Program-made: the position numbers and the translations under genes | The notes under the pieces: generated by a model | Seen by the model: only the letters and a program-made list of their open reading frames with translations | Told to the model about the DNA's origin: nothing | The model's database searches: none | In this document: piece after piece, positions 16,783-25,317 of the stretch | Layout: each line of letters starts with the position of its first letter | Position numbering within the stretch: the first letter of the stretch is position 1 | Assembly (NCBI GenBank): GCA_017473705.1 | Contig: JAFUJQ010000044.1 | Span: 20,601 to 84,600 of the forward strand | From: Bacteroidales bacterium | GTDB lineage: Bacteria > Bacteroidota > Bacteroidia > Bacteroidales > UBA932 | Direction of reading: 5' to 3' | Length of the DNA stretch: 64,000 nt

Positions 16783-18204
16783 ATGAGAACGGTCAGAACA
16801 ACAGTTGCTGTAATGCTCTTAGGATTGGCATTGACAGCATTTCAGTCTGAGGCCCAGACCAGAAGAAGTACAGGCTCCGGAAGTTCGTCGCGCTCGACCT
16901 CGACTTCGACCTCGCGTTCGTCTTCGGTATCGCGCTCGTCTTCCGCATCATCCTCTTCTGCAAAGAAGTCTCCTGCAGTTTCTGGAACAAGACAGTCTTC
17001 AAGACCGGCAGTCTCGGCGTCGGGTTCGTCGTCTTCGGCTTCACGTCCATCGACTTCGGTCAGCAGACCTTCATCTCAGACCAGACCTGCGACAACGACA
17101 CGCCCTTCTGTTTCCGTAACACGTCCATCGACTTCCACAAAGCCGGCTGCGACAGCTCGTCCGACTACCGGAACGTCTGTCAGACCGTCTTCAGGAGCGG
17201 TTCAGGACAAGAAGCCTAGCACCACTGTGACAAGACCTGCAACAAGACCTTCAGTGACAAGACCGGCATCAGGTTCTGCTACAAGACCTTCAGGCACAGT
17301 CACACGCCCTGCGACCCGCCCTTCGACAGATCAGGGCCGTCAGCCGGCGGCTAAGCCTGGCGGACAGGACAGACCGGCAGCGGTGACTCGTCCGGCGCGT
17401 CCTGGAAATCGTCCAGGTGACAGGAAACCAGGCGGAGAGGCGATGAGACCGGACGTGCGTCCAGACAAGCCGGTTCAGGTCCGTCCGGACCGCAAGCCGG
17501 ATGTACACAGAGTTCACCCACGTGACCGTGACTTCATGCACTACAGCGCTCCTTCATATTATTGGACAGGACACAACCACTGTTACGGACACAGGGTAAG
17601 AGTTCTCCCTACTCATGTTCACAGACACTATTATCACGGAGTGACTTACTACTGCTACAACGATATATGGTATCGTCCATACGGTGGATACTACATCGTC
17701 TGCAGACCTCCTTTCGGAACAGTTCTCGCAGCAAACCTCATAGCAGACATGACCTGGGCGGCGGTTCGCCTCTCATACTACAACACAGTGGTGAACACAT
17801 ACAGCCAGATCAACGAGAACAATCAGTATATCGCCGAGCAGAACGCGATCATAGCTCAGAACAACGCGACTATCGCAGCTCAGAACGCTCAGATCGCAGC
17901 CGGCCAGCAGCAGGCGCAGGCGGCTTACAGCCTCGCGACACAGCTCGGACTCATACAGAGCTATGCAGCTGCAGGAAGCGACTACTACTATCAGGACGGA
18001 GTATTCTACATGAAGGATGCAAACGGTGAATACAAGGTGATCGTACCTCCAGCAGGAGCTCTCGTAGAGACACTTCCAGAGGACTACGACCTCGTGACAC
18101 TGGCAGACGGAAACGAATACTACAAGGTTGACAATACGGTCTACAGGATTTCAATAGTGGACGGCAAGCCTTACTTCGAGGTTCTTGGACAGTTATACAG
18201 TTAA
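16783..18204 (+). CDS. Exported Ser/Thr/Pro/Arg-rich protein with DUF6515-like C-terminus
   Basis: A 473-residue protein with a signal peptide (cleavage near SEAQ|TR). Residues 25-75 are Ser/Arg-rich, and residues about 75-240 are repeats of TRPAT, TRPS and similar units, so the tract is long, basic and disordered. A compact Tyr/His/Trp-rich segment follows (about 255-320, including YYWTGHNHCYGHRVRV and YYCYNDIWYRPYGGYYI) that resembles DUF6515. After it come a coiled-coil-like Gln/Asn/Ala tract (about 335-375) and a beta-rich tail. The basic tract could bind anionic wall or DNA polymers; that is speculation. It starts 18 bases after the NamZ-like gene and a strong terminator follows. Confidence 0.75.
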   Translation: MRTVRTTVAVMLLGLALTAFQSEAQTRRSTGSGSSSRSTSTSTSRSSSVSRSSSASSSSAKKSPAVSGTRQSSRPAVSASGSSSSASRPSTSVSRPSSQTRPATTTRPSVSVTRPSTSTKPAATARPTTGTSVRPSSGAVQDKKPSTTVTRPATRPSVTRPASGSATRPSGTVTRPATRPSTDQGRQPAAKPGGQDRPAAVTRPARPGNRPGDRKPGGEAMRPDVRPDKPVQVRPDRKPDVHRVHPRDRDFMHYSAPSYYWTGHNHCYGHRVRVLPTHVHRHYYHGVTYYCYNDIWYRPYGGYYIVCRPPFGTVLAANLIADMTWAAVRLSYYNTVVNTYSQINENNQYIAEQNAIIAQNNATIAAQNAQIAAGQQQAQAAYSLATQLGLIQSYAAAGSDYYYQDGVFYMKDANGEYKVIVPPAGALVETLPEDYDLVTLADGNEYYKVDNTVYRISIVDGKPYFEVLGQLYS

Positions 18205-18226
18205 GCAATTACATCAGAACGCAATT

Positions 18227-18254
18227 CAGGCCGGGATTTCCCGGCCTGTTTTGT
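18227..18254 (+). terminator. Terminator after the cell-wall block
   Basis: CAGGCCGGGA (18227-18236) pairs with TCCCGGCCTG (18239-18248) followed by TTTT. It lies between convergent genes and may serve both strands. Confidence 0.8.
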
Positions 18255-19015
18255 CATAGTGCGTTGCTGTATGTGTTCTGGAATGTTTCTGGATTGCCGG
18301 AAGCATGGAGTTCTATGCTGAATCCTTGCTCTGATGCATCCTGTATGCCTTCTTCCTGCATGACTTCCACGAGATGCCTTGCAACCGCAGGGGCCGGGTC
18401 TATGACTGTAATCTGTCTCTCCGGATATAGTTCCGATGCTACTTTGCTGATGGTTTCCGACAGGAAAGGGTAGTGGGTGCAGCCGAGGACTATGGTGTCG
18501 GCGCCTGCATCAAGCAGGGGCTTGAGGCTGGCGCAGACCGTGGACTCGGCGTCCGGACCCTTGAGGATGCCTTTCTCTACCAGTTCTACGAATCCCTGAC
18601 CTATGTGTTCCACGATGGTGACGCCCTGGGCCCATTTTGCCCTTGTGTCTATATATTTTGTCGCCTTGAGTGTGCCTGCCGTTGCAAGCACTCCTACGAC
18701 TCCTGTCTGAGTGGCCTTTGCCGCCGGCTTTATGGCAGGCTCCATTCCAATGAACTTCACAGGGTATTCTTCCCTCAGGGTGGAGATGGCTGCGGCTGTG
18801 GCTGTGTTGCAGGCTACAACTATTATTTCGCATCCTTTGCTCAGGAGGAATTCCGTAATCTTGCGGGCCCTGCCGATGATGTATTCACGGCTCTTTTCGC
18901 CGTATGGACAGTGTGCGTTGTCTGAGTAATAGACATAGCTCTGATCAGGGAGAATCTTTCGTATCTCCTTGAACACCGATAATCCTCCTACACCTGAGTC
19001 GAATATGCCTATCAT
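18254..19015 (-). CDS. murI: Glutamate racemase
   Basis: A 253-residue enzyme that interconverts L- and D-glutamate for peptidoglycan. FDSGVGG contains D6 and S7. The two catalytic cysteines are C69 in VVACNTAT and C179 in LGCTHYPF with H181 beside it. The length is slightly short of the common 260-280. Its start overlaps the stop of the aldo-keto reductase by 4 bases, so it is co-transcribed with it. It converges on the cell-wall block but belongs to a separate transcript. Confidence 0.95.
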   Translation of the reverse strand: MIGIFDSGVGGLSVFKEIRKILPDQSYVYYSDNAHCPYGEKSREYIIGRARKITEFLLSKGCEIIVVACNTATAAAISTLREEYPVKFIGMEPAIKPAAKATQTGVVGVLATAGTLKATKYIDTRAKWAQGVTIVEHIGQGFVELVEKGILKGPDAESTVCASLKPLLDAGADTIVLGCTHYPFLSETISKVASELYPERQITVIDPAPAVARHLVEVMQEEGIQDASEQGFSIELHASGNPETFQNTYSNAL

Positions 19016-20013
19016 ATTGTCAATGAATCAATTAATTTCAATTCTTCGTTTGAAAAAGCTCTGTTCTCAATGGCTTTCAGATTGTCGTCGATCTGGGCTA
19101 CGCTGCTGGCTCCGATGATGACGGAAGTGACCAGGTCGTCCTTGAGGTTCCATGCCAGCGCCATCTGGGCCAGGCTCTGTCCTCTTTCTGCTGCAAGCGC
19201 ATTGAGTTTCTGCAATCTGTCCACGAGGTCAGGCGTGATGGATGCAGACTTTAGAGAGAAATCTCTTGCCGCTCTTGAGTCCTTCGGTATGCCGTTGAGG
19301 TATCTGTCAGTCAGCACGCCCTGTGCCAATGGCGAGAAGGCTATCAGACCGGAGCCTGCAGCCTTTGCCTGTTCAAGCAGGTTGTCAGTCTCCGGAATCC
19401 TGTGCATCATGTTGTACTTGACCTGATGCAGCAGGCACGGGACGTCGTGCTCTGCCAGATATTTATATGCGTATTCCGCTGCTTCGTGAGGATAGTTAGA
19501 TATTCCTGCATACAAAGCCTTACCGCTTCTGACTATGTCTACGAGGGCCTGCATTGTCTCCTGCAGAGGAGTGTCAGGGTCGAACCTATGTGAATAGAAC
19601 ACGTCCACATAGTCGAGCTTCATCCTTTTGAGACTCTGGTCGAGGCTGCTGATCAGATATTTACGTGAACCAAGGTCGCCGTATGGACCCGGCCACATGT
19701 CATATCCGGCCTTTGTAGATATGAAGAGTTCGTCTCGGTATGGCCTCAGGTCGCTCTGCATCACGGTGCCGAAAGTGCTCTCCGCGCTGCCGTACGAGGG
19801 ACCGTAGTTGTTGGCCAGGTCGAAATGGCATATGCCCTTGTCAAAGGCATGCAGGAGCATTTCGCGACTGCGCTCCAGCGGGGCGGTGTCTCCGAAGTTC
19901 TGCCATAGTCCCAAAGATATCTCTGGGAGGACGATGCCGCTCTTGCCGCATCTGCGATATTGCATTCCATCAGTGTATCTCTTTTCCGAAGCTGTGTATA
20001 CCTGTCTTATCAT
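19012..20013 (-). CDS. Aldo-keto reductase, YghZ/L-glyceraldehyde-3-phosphate reductase type
   Basis: I choose ATG at 20013 (333 residues) because the -7 element lies at 20036-20043 and the frame before it reads as junk. The YRRCGKSGIVLPEISLGLWQNFGD opening and overall layout match the YghZ branch, NADPH-dependent reductases that detoxify methylglyoxal and L-glyceraldehyde-3-phosphate. The catalytic tetrad is visible: D and Y in FDLANNYG, K in STKAGYD and H in YSHRFD. A C-terminal SVIIGASS segment binds the cofactor. It heads a two-gene operon with murI. Confidence 0.9.
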   Translation of the reverse strand: MIRQVYTASEKRYTDGMQYRRCGKSGIVLPEISLGLWQNFGDTAPLERSREMLLHAFDKGICHFDLANNYGPSYGSAESTFGTVMQSDLRPYRDELFISTKAGYDMWPGPYGDLGSRKYLISSLDQSLKRMKLDYVDVFYSHRFDPDTPLQETMQALVDIVRSGKALYAGISNYPHEAAEYAYKYLAEHDVPCLLHQVKYNMMHRIPETDNLLEQAKAAGSGLIAFSPLAQGVLTDRYLNGIPKDSRAARDFSLKSASITPDLVDRLQKLNALAAERGQSLAQMALAWNLKDDLVTSVIIGASSVAQIDDNLKAIENRAFSNEELKLIDSLTI

Positions 20014-20035
20014 AGTTCTGTCAGTTAATAAGACA

Positions 20036-20043
20036 CAAATATA
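20036..20043 (-). promoter_or_regulatory. Promoter -7 element for the aldo-keto reductase-murI operon
   Basis: TATATTTG on the minus strand, 22 bases before the chosen ATG at 20013. It is divergent from the prfB promoter. Confidence 0.7.
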
Positions 20044-20076
20044 ACTATTTCTCTTTTGCTTATGATGGAAAATGAC

Positions 20077-20084
20077 TAATTTTG
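20077..20084 (+). promoter_or_regulatory. Promoter -7 element for prfB
   Basis: TAATTTTG matches TAnnTTTG, 24 bases before the prfB ATG at 20109. Confidence 0.6.
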
Positions 20085-20108
20085 TGAGGATATTCAGAAG
20101 GGTATAAG

Positions 20109-21173
20109 ATGATAAGTACAGAACAGATAAAGGAATTGCAGCAGCGTGTGGAGACGCTTGGCAGGTGCATAGACATTGAGGCAAAGCGCGAGGAGGTTGC
20201 CCGTAAGCAGGAGCGTACGCTTGCTCCGGACTTCTGGGACGACCCTAAAGAGGCCGAGAAGTTCCTTAAGGAGCTCTCTGGTGTGAAGTTCTGGGTGACC
20301 GGCTTTGACGGTGTGATGACCTCTGTAGAGGACCTGAATGTGCTGCTGGAACTGGAGGATGATGACATTGATGCGGCTTATGCACAAGCTGTGGAAGCAC
20401 TTGAGGCTCTGGAGCTTCGCAATATGCTCGGTGAGGAGGGTGACAACCTTGGTGCAGTGCTTACAATCAATTCTGGAGCAGGCGGAACAGAGGCGAACGA
20501 CTGGTCGGCGATGCTCATGCGCATGTATATCCGCTGGGCGGAGCGCAATGGTTATAAAGTCACTGTCACAGACGAACTTGAAGGTGAGGATGCCGGCATC
20601 AAGTCGGTGACCATGCAGGTGGAGGGAGACTACGCATTTGGTTATCTCAAGGCGGAGAGCGGAGTGCACCGTCTGGTGAGAATTTCGCCATTCAACGCTC
20701 AGGGAAAGCGTCAGACCACATTCTCGTCAGTCTTCGTATATCCATTGGTTGACGATTCCATAGAGATTGAAATAAATCCGGGAGACCTGGAGTGGGATAC
20801 ATATCGCTCAAGCGGAGCCGGCGGACAGAATGTCAACAAGGTTGAGACCGGAGTGCGCGTCAGGCATATTCCGAGCGGCATTGTCGTGGAGAATACAGAG
20901 ACCCGTTCTCAACTGGACAACAGGCAGAATGCCCTCCGCATCCTGAAATCTCGCCTCTATGACATAGAACTCAAGAAGCGCCAGGAAAAGCAGGCGGAGC
21001 TTGAAGGCCAGAAAAAAAAGATAGAGTGGGGATCGCAGATCAGGAGCTACGTCCTGCATCCATATAAAATGGTCAAGGATCTTCGCACCGGACATGAGAC
21101 ATCTGACACTCAGGGAGTCCTGGACGGCGATCTGAACGACTTCATGAAAGTCTTCCTGATGGAGAACAATTAA
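20109..21173 (+). CDS. prfB: Peptide chain release factor 2
   Basis: A 354-residue class I release factor. The tripeptide SPF in RISPFNAQG (near residue 192) is the RF2 determinant for UGA/UAA, and SSGAGGQNVNKVET (GGQ near residue 238) is the catalytic loop that triggers peptidyl-tRNA hydrolysis. The reading frame is continuous from ATG: there is no in-frame UGA and no CUU-UGA slippery site near codon 25, so this copy lacks the autoregulatory +1 frameshift found in many prfB genes. Confidence 0.96.
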   Translation: MISTEQIKELQQRVETLGRCIDIEAKREEVARKQERTLAPDFWDDPKEAEKFLKELSGVKFWVTGFDGVMTSVEDLNVLLELEDDDIDAAYAQAVEALEALELRNMLGEEGDNLGAVLTINSGAGGTEANDWSAMLMRMYIRWAERNGYKVTVTDELEGEDAGIKSVTMQVEGDYAFGYLKAESGVHRLVRISPFNAQGKRQTTFSSVFVYPLVDDSIEIEINPGDLEWDTYRSSGAGGQNVNKVETGVRVRHIPSGIVVENTETRSQLDNRQNALRILKSRLYDIELKKRQEKQAELEGQKKKIEWGSQIRSYVLHPYKMVKDLRTGHETSDTQGVLDGDLNDFMKVFLMENN

Positions 21174-21200
21174 AATTCGAAACATACCGAAATATTATGG

Positions 21201-21227
21201 AGATGGCTGCAACATTTGCAGCCATCT
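21201..21227. terminator. Hairpin after prfB
   Basis: AGATGGCTGCAA (21201-21212) pairs perfectly with TTGCAGCCATCT (21216-21227). No clear T run follows, so it is a weak intrinsic terminator or an mRNA-end hairpin. Confidence 0.5.
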
Positions 21228-21276
21228 GTGCATCTATGTGTGCGGTTAGATGATTTTAGTAGTAAGTGACAATTGT

Positions 21277-22584
21277 ATGAAACGAATAACCCTGTTATTA
21301 TTGTTAGTGACTCTGTTTGCCGGTACACTGTCCGCGCAGACACATGAAAACGAAGACAAAAGATTCCCTATAGCAATCAAGGCTTATCCTTTCAGGGGAA
21401 TGTATCTCGACAAGAATACCCATTATGAAAAATTCGGTCCCATCAATCCTGCCGGTGTGCATATGGGTGTCGAGTTTCCGTCGCTTCAGCAGCGTCCATG
21501 GCAGCAGTATCTCGGCAATTCTACCATAGGTGTGGGAATATCCTGGCTTGATTTCGGACAGCCGCAGGATCCGTCTATGGCGAAGTTGGGAATGGGAGTG
21601 GCTGTATATCCGTATATATTGCTGGATGCCATTGATACAGACCATTTCCAGATGAGGTTTAAAGTGGCTGGAGGTCTGGGAGCGGTGACTGAGCATTGGT
21701 ATACTCAGGATGACACAGATCCGGATCATTATTACCACACAACTGTGAACACCATCTTCGGATGTACGCTCAATGCATATCTTAATGCCGGCATCAACCT
21801 GAACATTCCGATCACAAGATATCTTGCGGTAGGCGGCGAGTTCGGTTACTTCCATATGAGCAACGGACGTGTGTGCATGCCTAATATCGGAGTCAATGCC
21901 CTGTATGGTTCGGTCGGACTGACCGCGACGCTGAATTCGGATGTCGAGAAGGAGCCTGTAAAGTTCCCTGATCTTCCATATGTATGGAGCATTAACATCA
22001 CAGGAGCGGCCGGCGCTCACAAGGCTGCCATTGCTGATAAGCACAGGTTCCTGATATCGTCATTCCACGCCGGAGCAGTGTATCATGCGAACAACTGGTA
22101 TGGAGTAGGTCTCGGGCTGGATGCGTTCTACAACGGGGCCATTGACAATAACACAGACCGCTCACTCTACGTCAAAAGGCCAGAAGGATACAGTACCATA
22201 GACAAGATCCGTGTTGGCGTATCTTTGAACAATGAGTTCAAGTTCGGAGCAGTCACGGCCATTGTGGACTGGGGAGTATACCTGTTCAATCCTTCACGTC
22301 ATTATTACGATTGCGACCATCCGATCTATGGCTATGGTAAGCGCCCTCTCTTCTACAAGAACGACGGAGCAGGCAGCGATGAAGCGTTCCACTACATCCG
22401 CTTCGGAATGAAGTGCCGTGTCTGGGACAACATCTACCTCCAGGCAAGCGCCAAGACCCACCTGCACATAGCAGAATACATTGAGTTCGGCATCGGCTAC
22501 CAGATCCCGTTCCTCAAGAAGCAGAACCGCAAAGCAGGCCAAAGCGCCATCTTCCACTACCGCAGGAACTGGTGGAAAGACTGA
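21277..22584 (+). CDS. Exported protein, probable outer-membrane beta-barrel
   Basis: The start is placed at ATG 21277 because a signal peptide follows directly (MKRITLLLLLVTLFAGTLSAQ), giving 435 residues; an upstream in-frame ATG at 21250 adds nine residues that weaken it. The mature protein alternates hydrophobic and polar residues with many Tyr, Gly and Asn (for example VGVGLGLDAFYNGA-type strands), has no helices of note and ends in an aromatic-rich strand. This fits an outer-membrane beta-barrel. I do not recognise the family. It stands alone after prfB and ahead of a repeat-rich gap. Confidence 0.75.
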   Translation: MKRITLLLLLVTLFAGTLSAQTHENEDKRFPIAIKAYPFRGMYLDKNTHYEKFGPINPAGVHMGVEFPSLQQRPWQQYLGNSTIGVGISWLDFGQPQDPSMAKLGMGVAVYPYILLDAIDTDHFQMRFKVAGGLGAVTEHWYTQDDTDPDHYYHTTVNTIFGCTLNAYLNAGINLNIPITRYLAVGGEFGYFHMSNGRVCMPNIGVNALYGSVGLTATLNSDVEKEPVKFPDLPYVWSINITGAAGAHKAAIADKHRFLISSFHAGAVYHANNWYGVGLGLDAFYNGAIDNNTDRSLYVKRPEGYSTIDKIRVGVSLNNEFKFGAVTAIVDWGVYLFNPSRHYYDCDHPIYGYGKRPLFYKNDGAGSDEAFHYIRFGMKCRVWDNIYLQASAKTHLHIAEYIEFGIGYQIPFLKKQNRKAGQSAIFHYRRNWWKD

Positions 22585-22604
22585 TTTTTGCTGATTACAG
22601 ATGA

Positions 22605-22714
22605 CCGTCCATCATCAAAATGACGGAAAAAATGTCGGACGGTACCTCTTTTCCTGTCATTTCGTCGGTTTTGGGCAGCGTCCGACATCAAATATGCGTT
22701 TTTTCTGTCGGACG
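22605..22714. repeat. Two tandem CGTCC...GGACG palindromes (copy 2)
   Basis: The first hairpin is imperfect: CCGTCCATCA (22605-22614) faces TGTCGGACGG (22633-22642). The second pairs CGTCCGACA (22679-22687) with TGTCGGACG (22706-22714). Read on the minus strand it aligns with the unit at 6545-6657, sharing CCGTCCGACAG and TTTGATGTCGGACG. Confidence 0.75.
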
Positions 22715-22768
22715 GTTCTGCAATCATTTCAGTCGGCAAACAGGGCATTACTCTAGAGAAAAACTGCA

Positions 22769-22776
22769 TATCTTTG
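22769..22776 (+). promoter_or_regulatory. Promoter -7 element for a candidate small RNA
   Basis: TATCTTTG matches TAnnTTTG. No start codon with a credible frame follows within 100 bases, but a structured segment and a terminator do. Confidence 0.55.
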
Positions 22777-22780
22777 CAGA

Positions 22781-22900
22781 GTCATAGGGGAATTCGTAGA
22801 AGGGATGACAACCCTTATCGCATCACACCGCAAGGCGTAAACCTCCGCCACGCATAAGGGGCAAAAGTCAAGCATCTCGTTTTGAGATGCTTTTTCTTTT
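22781..22900 (+). ncRNA. Candidate small structured RNA, family not recognised
   Basis: Between a -7 element and an intrinsic terminator lie about 120 bases with several possible stems. GTCAT (22781-22785) can pair with ATGAC (22805-22809). CCCTTAT plus GC (22812-22821) can pair with GC plus ATAAGGG (22852-22860). GGCG (22834-22837) can pair with CGCC (22846-22849) around loop TAAACCTC. The terminator pairs AAGCATCTC (22870-22878) with GAGATGCTT (22884-22892) and ends in a T-rich run. An alternative hairpin, AAGGG (22800-22804) with CCCTT (22812-22816), competes with the CCCTTAT stem, so a switch between forms is possible. No open reading frame on the plus strand explains it. It does not look like tmRNA, SRP RNA or a riboswitch class I know. 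Confidence 0.5.
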
Positions 22901-22903
22901 CCT

Positions 22904-22932
22904 GTCCATAAAAAGGGGCGTTTTCGTGGCCA
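22904..22932. repeat. TCCATAAAAA...TTTTCGTGG repeat, diverged copy
   Basis: TGTCCATAAAAAGG and GCGTTTTCGTGGCCA match the better-preserved palindrome at 25318-25351, with an imperfect right arm. From here to 23092 the sequence is AT-rich; I see no gene in it. Confidence 0.6.
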
Positions 22933-23092
22933 AGACCAACAAAATGAAATCAATAATCTTAAAATATAGTTCACAAGAAGATTAACAATACAAATATTTT
23001 GAACAATGTTTAAGATTAAATACCCATTTTGATACACCTTTTCCCAAGTGTCAAAAATGTGTATTATATTTACACGTTTAACAAAGAATCAT

Positions 23093-24304
23093 ATGAGTAG
23101 ATTAAGAACAATAATAACCCTGCTTGGGATTCTTGGCGTCTGTGCTGCCAATGCTCAAAATGATAGTGGAATCATATCGAAAGATTCATTGTCCATAACA
23201 TTTATTGTCGATGAGAATCTCTCATTGCCCCAAAAGCATTTCACACATTCTTATGATGTGAATCACATATACACTTCCTCGTTAGACTATTGTGGAGTCG
23301 ATTATAAAGGCGAAATTTCTTTAGATGAAGGTTTTTCATCAAAGGATCACCGATTACTTCAAAGCCGCTTTACGGGAGAGAATATATATGGGGTTTCACA
23401 CCAGGTCATGTTCTCCATGTTCATTGAAGCGTATGCAAAACATCGCCCTATTGTACTTTCGCCGGATGCAATCTGGTTGCTCATAAGCCAGTCGTTTTCG
23501 TATCATATAAACACGAATTCAGAAGAACTTCGATCAAAGTTTGTGGACCACGAAGGCAAAAGCAAATTGACCATACGGTCAAGCAAAAACCTACTGAGCG
23601 AAGGTGCGGATTGGGATGCCATTCTGAACACGTTCTCGGCGGAAATTGCATCACATACGAAAGGTGATATTGCAGAAACTCTCATTGCCGATTTCTCCAC
23701 CACCGGAGAAACTGAACGTATGGTTTCGCAGATTACCTTGATGAACGCAATGGAGTCTTATTTCGAGTACGAGGCGATATGGGCAGTGTGTGGAATACCT
23801 TCAGTAACTTTGACTGGAACACCAGAGGACTGGAAAAAGGTTCTCGTCAAGACTCAAAAACTGAATGATTTTGGGCTTGACTGGTGGGTCAGAAAACTGA
23901 CGCCCATACTGGAACAGTTTATCAAAGCAGCGGAAGGTACTCCGGATCAGAAGTTCTGGCAGGATATAGTCAGGACGAAGAAGCCGGGAGAAGTCAGAGG
24001 TGCAAGTTGCGCAAGACATGCAAAGAAGCCTACAGAATTTGACGGATGGTTCCTTGGCTTCTTCCCATTTGACAAAAACGGACGAACCCCATCTAAGGTA
24101 AACATGTATCATCAGATGCTTCCGGAGGTAGTCCGAGTAGAGTTCTTATATAAGATCGTAAATGCAAAAGGAGAGGTTTTGAGCGAATATCCGATGGAGA
24201 TGATTGCCGGATTTGTAGGCTATGAAGAGGATATGGAAACTTATGCACTTACTCCTGTCATCGGTTGGATGATTGGAACTTATAGCGAGATGGTTAAAAA
24301 CTGA
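23093..24304 (+). CDS. DUF4419 protein, exported
   Basis: The start at ATG 23093 gives a signal peptide (MSRLRTIITLLGILGVCAANAQ) and 403 residues; an upstream in-frame ATG would bury it. The core matches DUF4419: a FTGENIYGVSHQVMFSMFIEAYAKH segment, then LSPDAIWLLISQSFSYHIN, a domain shared by bacteria and fungi whose function is unknown. The C-terminal third has FDGWFLGFFPFDKNGR and EMIAGFVGYEED. Base composition is visibly more AT-rich than the surrounding core genes. It is followed 10 bases later by a barstar gene, suggesting one transcript. Confidence 0.85.
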   Translation: MSRLRTIITLLGILGVCAANAQNDSGIISKDSLSITFIVDENLSLPQKHFTHSYDVNHIYTSSLDYCGVDYKGEISLDEGFSSKDHRLLQSRFTGENIYGVSHQVMFSMFIEAYAKHRPIVLSPDAIWLLISQSFSYHINTNSEELRSKFVDHEGKSKLTIRSSKNLLSEGADWDAILNTFSAEIASHTKGDIAETLIADFSTTGETERMVSQITLMNAMESYFEYEAIWAVCGIPSVTLTGTPEDWKKVLVKTQKLNDFGLDWWVRKLTPILEQFIKAAEGTPDQKFWQDIVRTKKPGEVRGASCARHAKKPTEFDGWFLGFFPFDKNGRTPSKVNMYHQMLPEVVRVEFLYKIVNAKGEVLSEYPMEMIAGFVGYEEDMETYALTPVIGWMIGTYSEMVKN

Positions 24305-24314
24305 ATTTCAATTT

Positions 24315-24638
24315 ATGAAATATAAGACAATTCAGATCGACTGCAATAATATGAGCGAAAAGGAGTTAAACAAAACAATGAAAGAACTCCTTGGTTTCCC
24401 TGATTTCTACGGAATGAATTGGGATGCAATGATAGACTGCCTCAGTTATATGCGTTATCCTCACGAGCAAATGACAGAACTGACCTTAGAGGAGGATGAA
24501 ACACTAATCATCTACTGCAAGAATCTTCCCAAAGCGAAGTTTGATATTCCAATATTTATTGATGTGGTAGAGGCCGTTAATGAAAGGGAAATGAATGACG
24601 GACATTCTCCTCAGATATTCCTTTGTCCTATATGCTAA
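24315..24638 (+). CDS. Barstar-family ribonuclease inhibitor
   Basis: A 107-residue protein of the barstar fold. KELLGFPDFYGMNWDAMIDCLS (residues about 22-43) matches the conserved helix-loop of barstar, whose Asp and Trp contact the barnase active site. The start ATG 24315 comes 10 bases after the DUF4419 stop. Barstars neutralise secreted or toxin-domain RNases. No barnase-like RNase is present nearby, so this is an orphan immunity gene, possibly acquired against competitors' toxins. The AT-rich composition of this island supports transfer. Confidence 0.88.
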   Translation: MKYKTIQIDCNNMSEKELNKTMKELLGFPDFYGMNWDAMIDCLSYMRYPHEQMTELTLEEDETLIIYCKNLPKAKFDIPIFIDVVEAVNEREMNDGHSPQIFLCPIC

Positions 24639-24672
24639 ATTCCAATTTATCTGAATTTAAATCATAGACACC

Positions 24673-25254
24673 ATGATAGATAACAGGTATTTTACTTTAA
24701 TAAAGGGAGACAGAGAGGAAATCCTTAGCGCTGTTCATGAGGCACTCATCTCGTACGGAAAAAAGCTGATATCATATAAAGCCCCTCTGAATCTGGATTT
24801 GACAGATGTCCACCATAACCCGGTTGTCCTAAAGTGCCAACTATGGACTCCAGATAATTCAGAAGGCGTTGCATGTTTTGGCAATTTGGAAGAAGGGATG
24901 CCTTTCTTGGTTTATAGACTGATGAAAATACGTCCATTTGAAATCACGCGAGTCAGTTTGGAGTTCGACATTGATTGTGAGTTCAACTATGCCATGAGGG
25001 TGTTTCATCATATTGATATTGACGGCAACGAAAGATATGTTCGCGTCATGCAGGATCCGAAATGGGACTTCTGGGAGAAAGGTGAAAGGTTGCCTTTTGA
25101 ACAAGTTGATAAATATTCAGAAAGATTCATAAAGAAACGGCTGACAAACGAGATGATTCTTGACTACGCGCTGGCTCTTGGATGGGATCTCAGGTCTCCG
25201 TATTTCTGGAAATCAAGCACGGATGCCCGATACTATGAATGGAGCAACAGATAA
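24673..25254 (+). CDS. Unrecognised protein in the barstar island
   Basis: A 193-residue cytoplasmic protein, acidic, with no signal peptide or membrane segment. It has mixed alpha/beta composition, with repeated aromatic positions in the C-terminal half (WDFWEKGERLPFE, ALGWDLRSPYFW). I do not recognise the family. It lies 34 bases after the barstar gene and shares its AT-rich style, so a second immunity-type protein is one possibility. That is inference from location only. Confidence 0.7.
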   Translation: MIDNRYFTLIKGDREEILSAVHEALISYGKKLISYKAPLNLDLTDVHHNPVVLKCQLWTPDNSEGVACFGNLEEGMPFLVYRLMKIRPFEITRVSLEFDIDCEFNYAMRVFHHIDIDGNERYVRVMQDPKWDFWEKGERLPFEQVDKYSERFIKKRLTNEMILDYALALGWDLRSPYFWKSSTDARYYEWSNR

Positions 25255-25317
25255 TTTATCTAACAGCCTTGACCCAGTTTAGCTGCCCCCCTGATAAGTC
25301 ACTTTGGATTTTCTTTT

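Noticed and set aside
22753-23037. Minus-strand frame of 94 residues across the candidate RNA
   Set aside because: It covers the promoter, hairpins and terminator on the opposite strand, has no ribosome-binding site and shows no protein family features.
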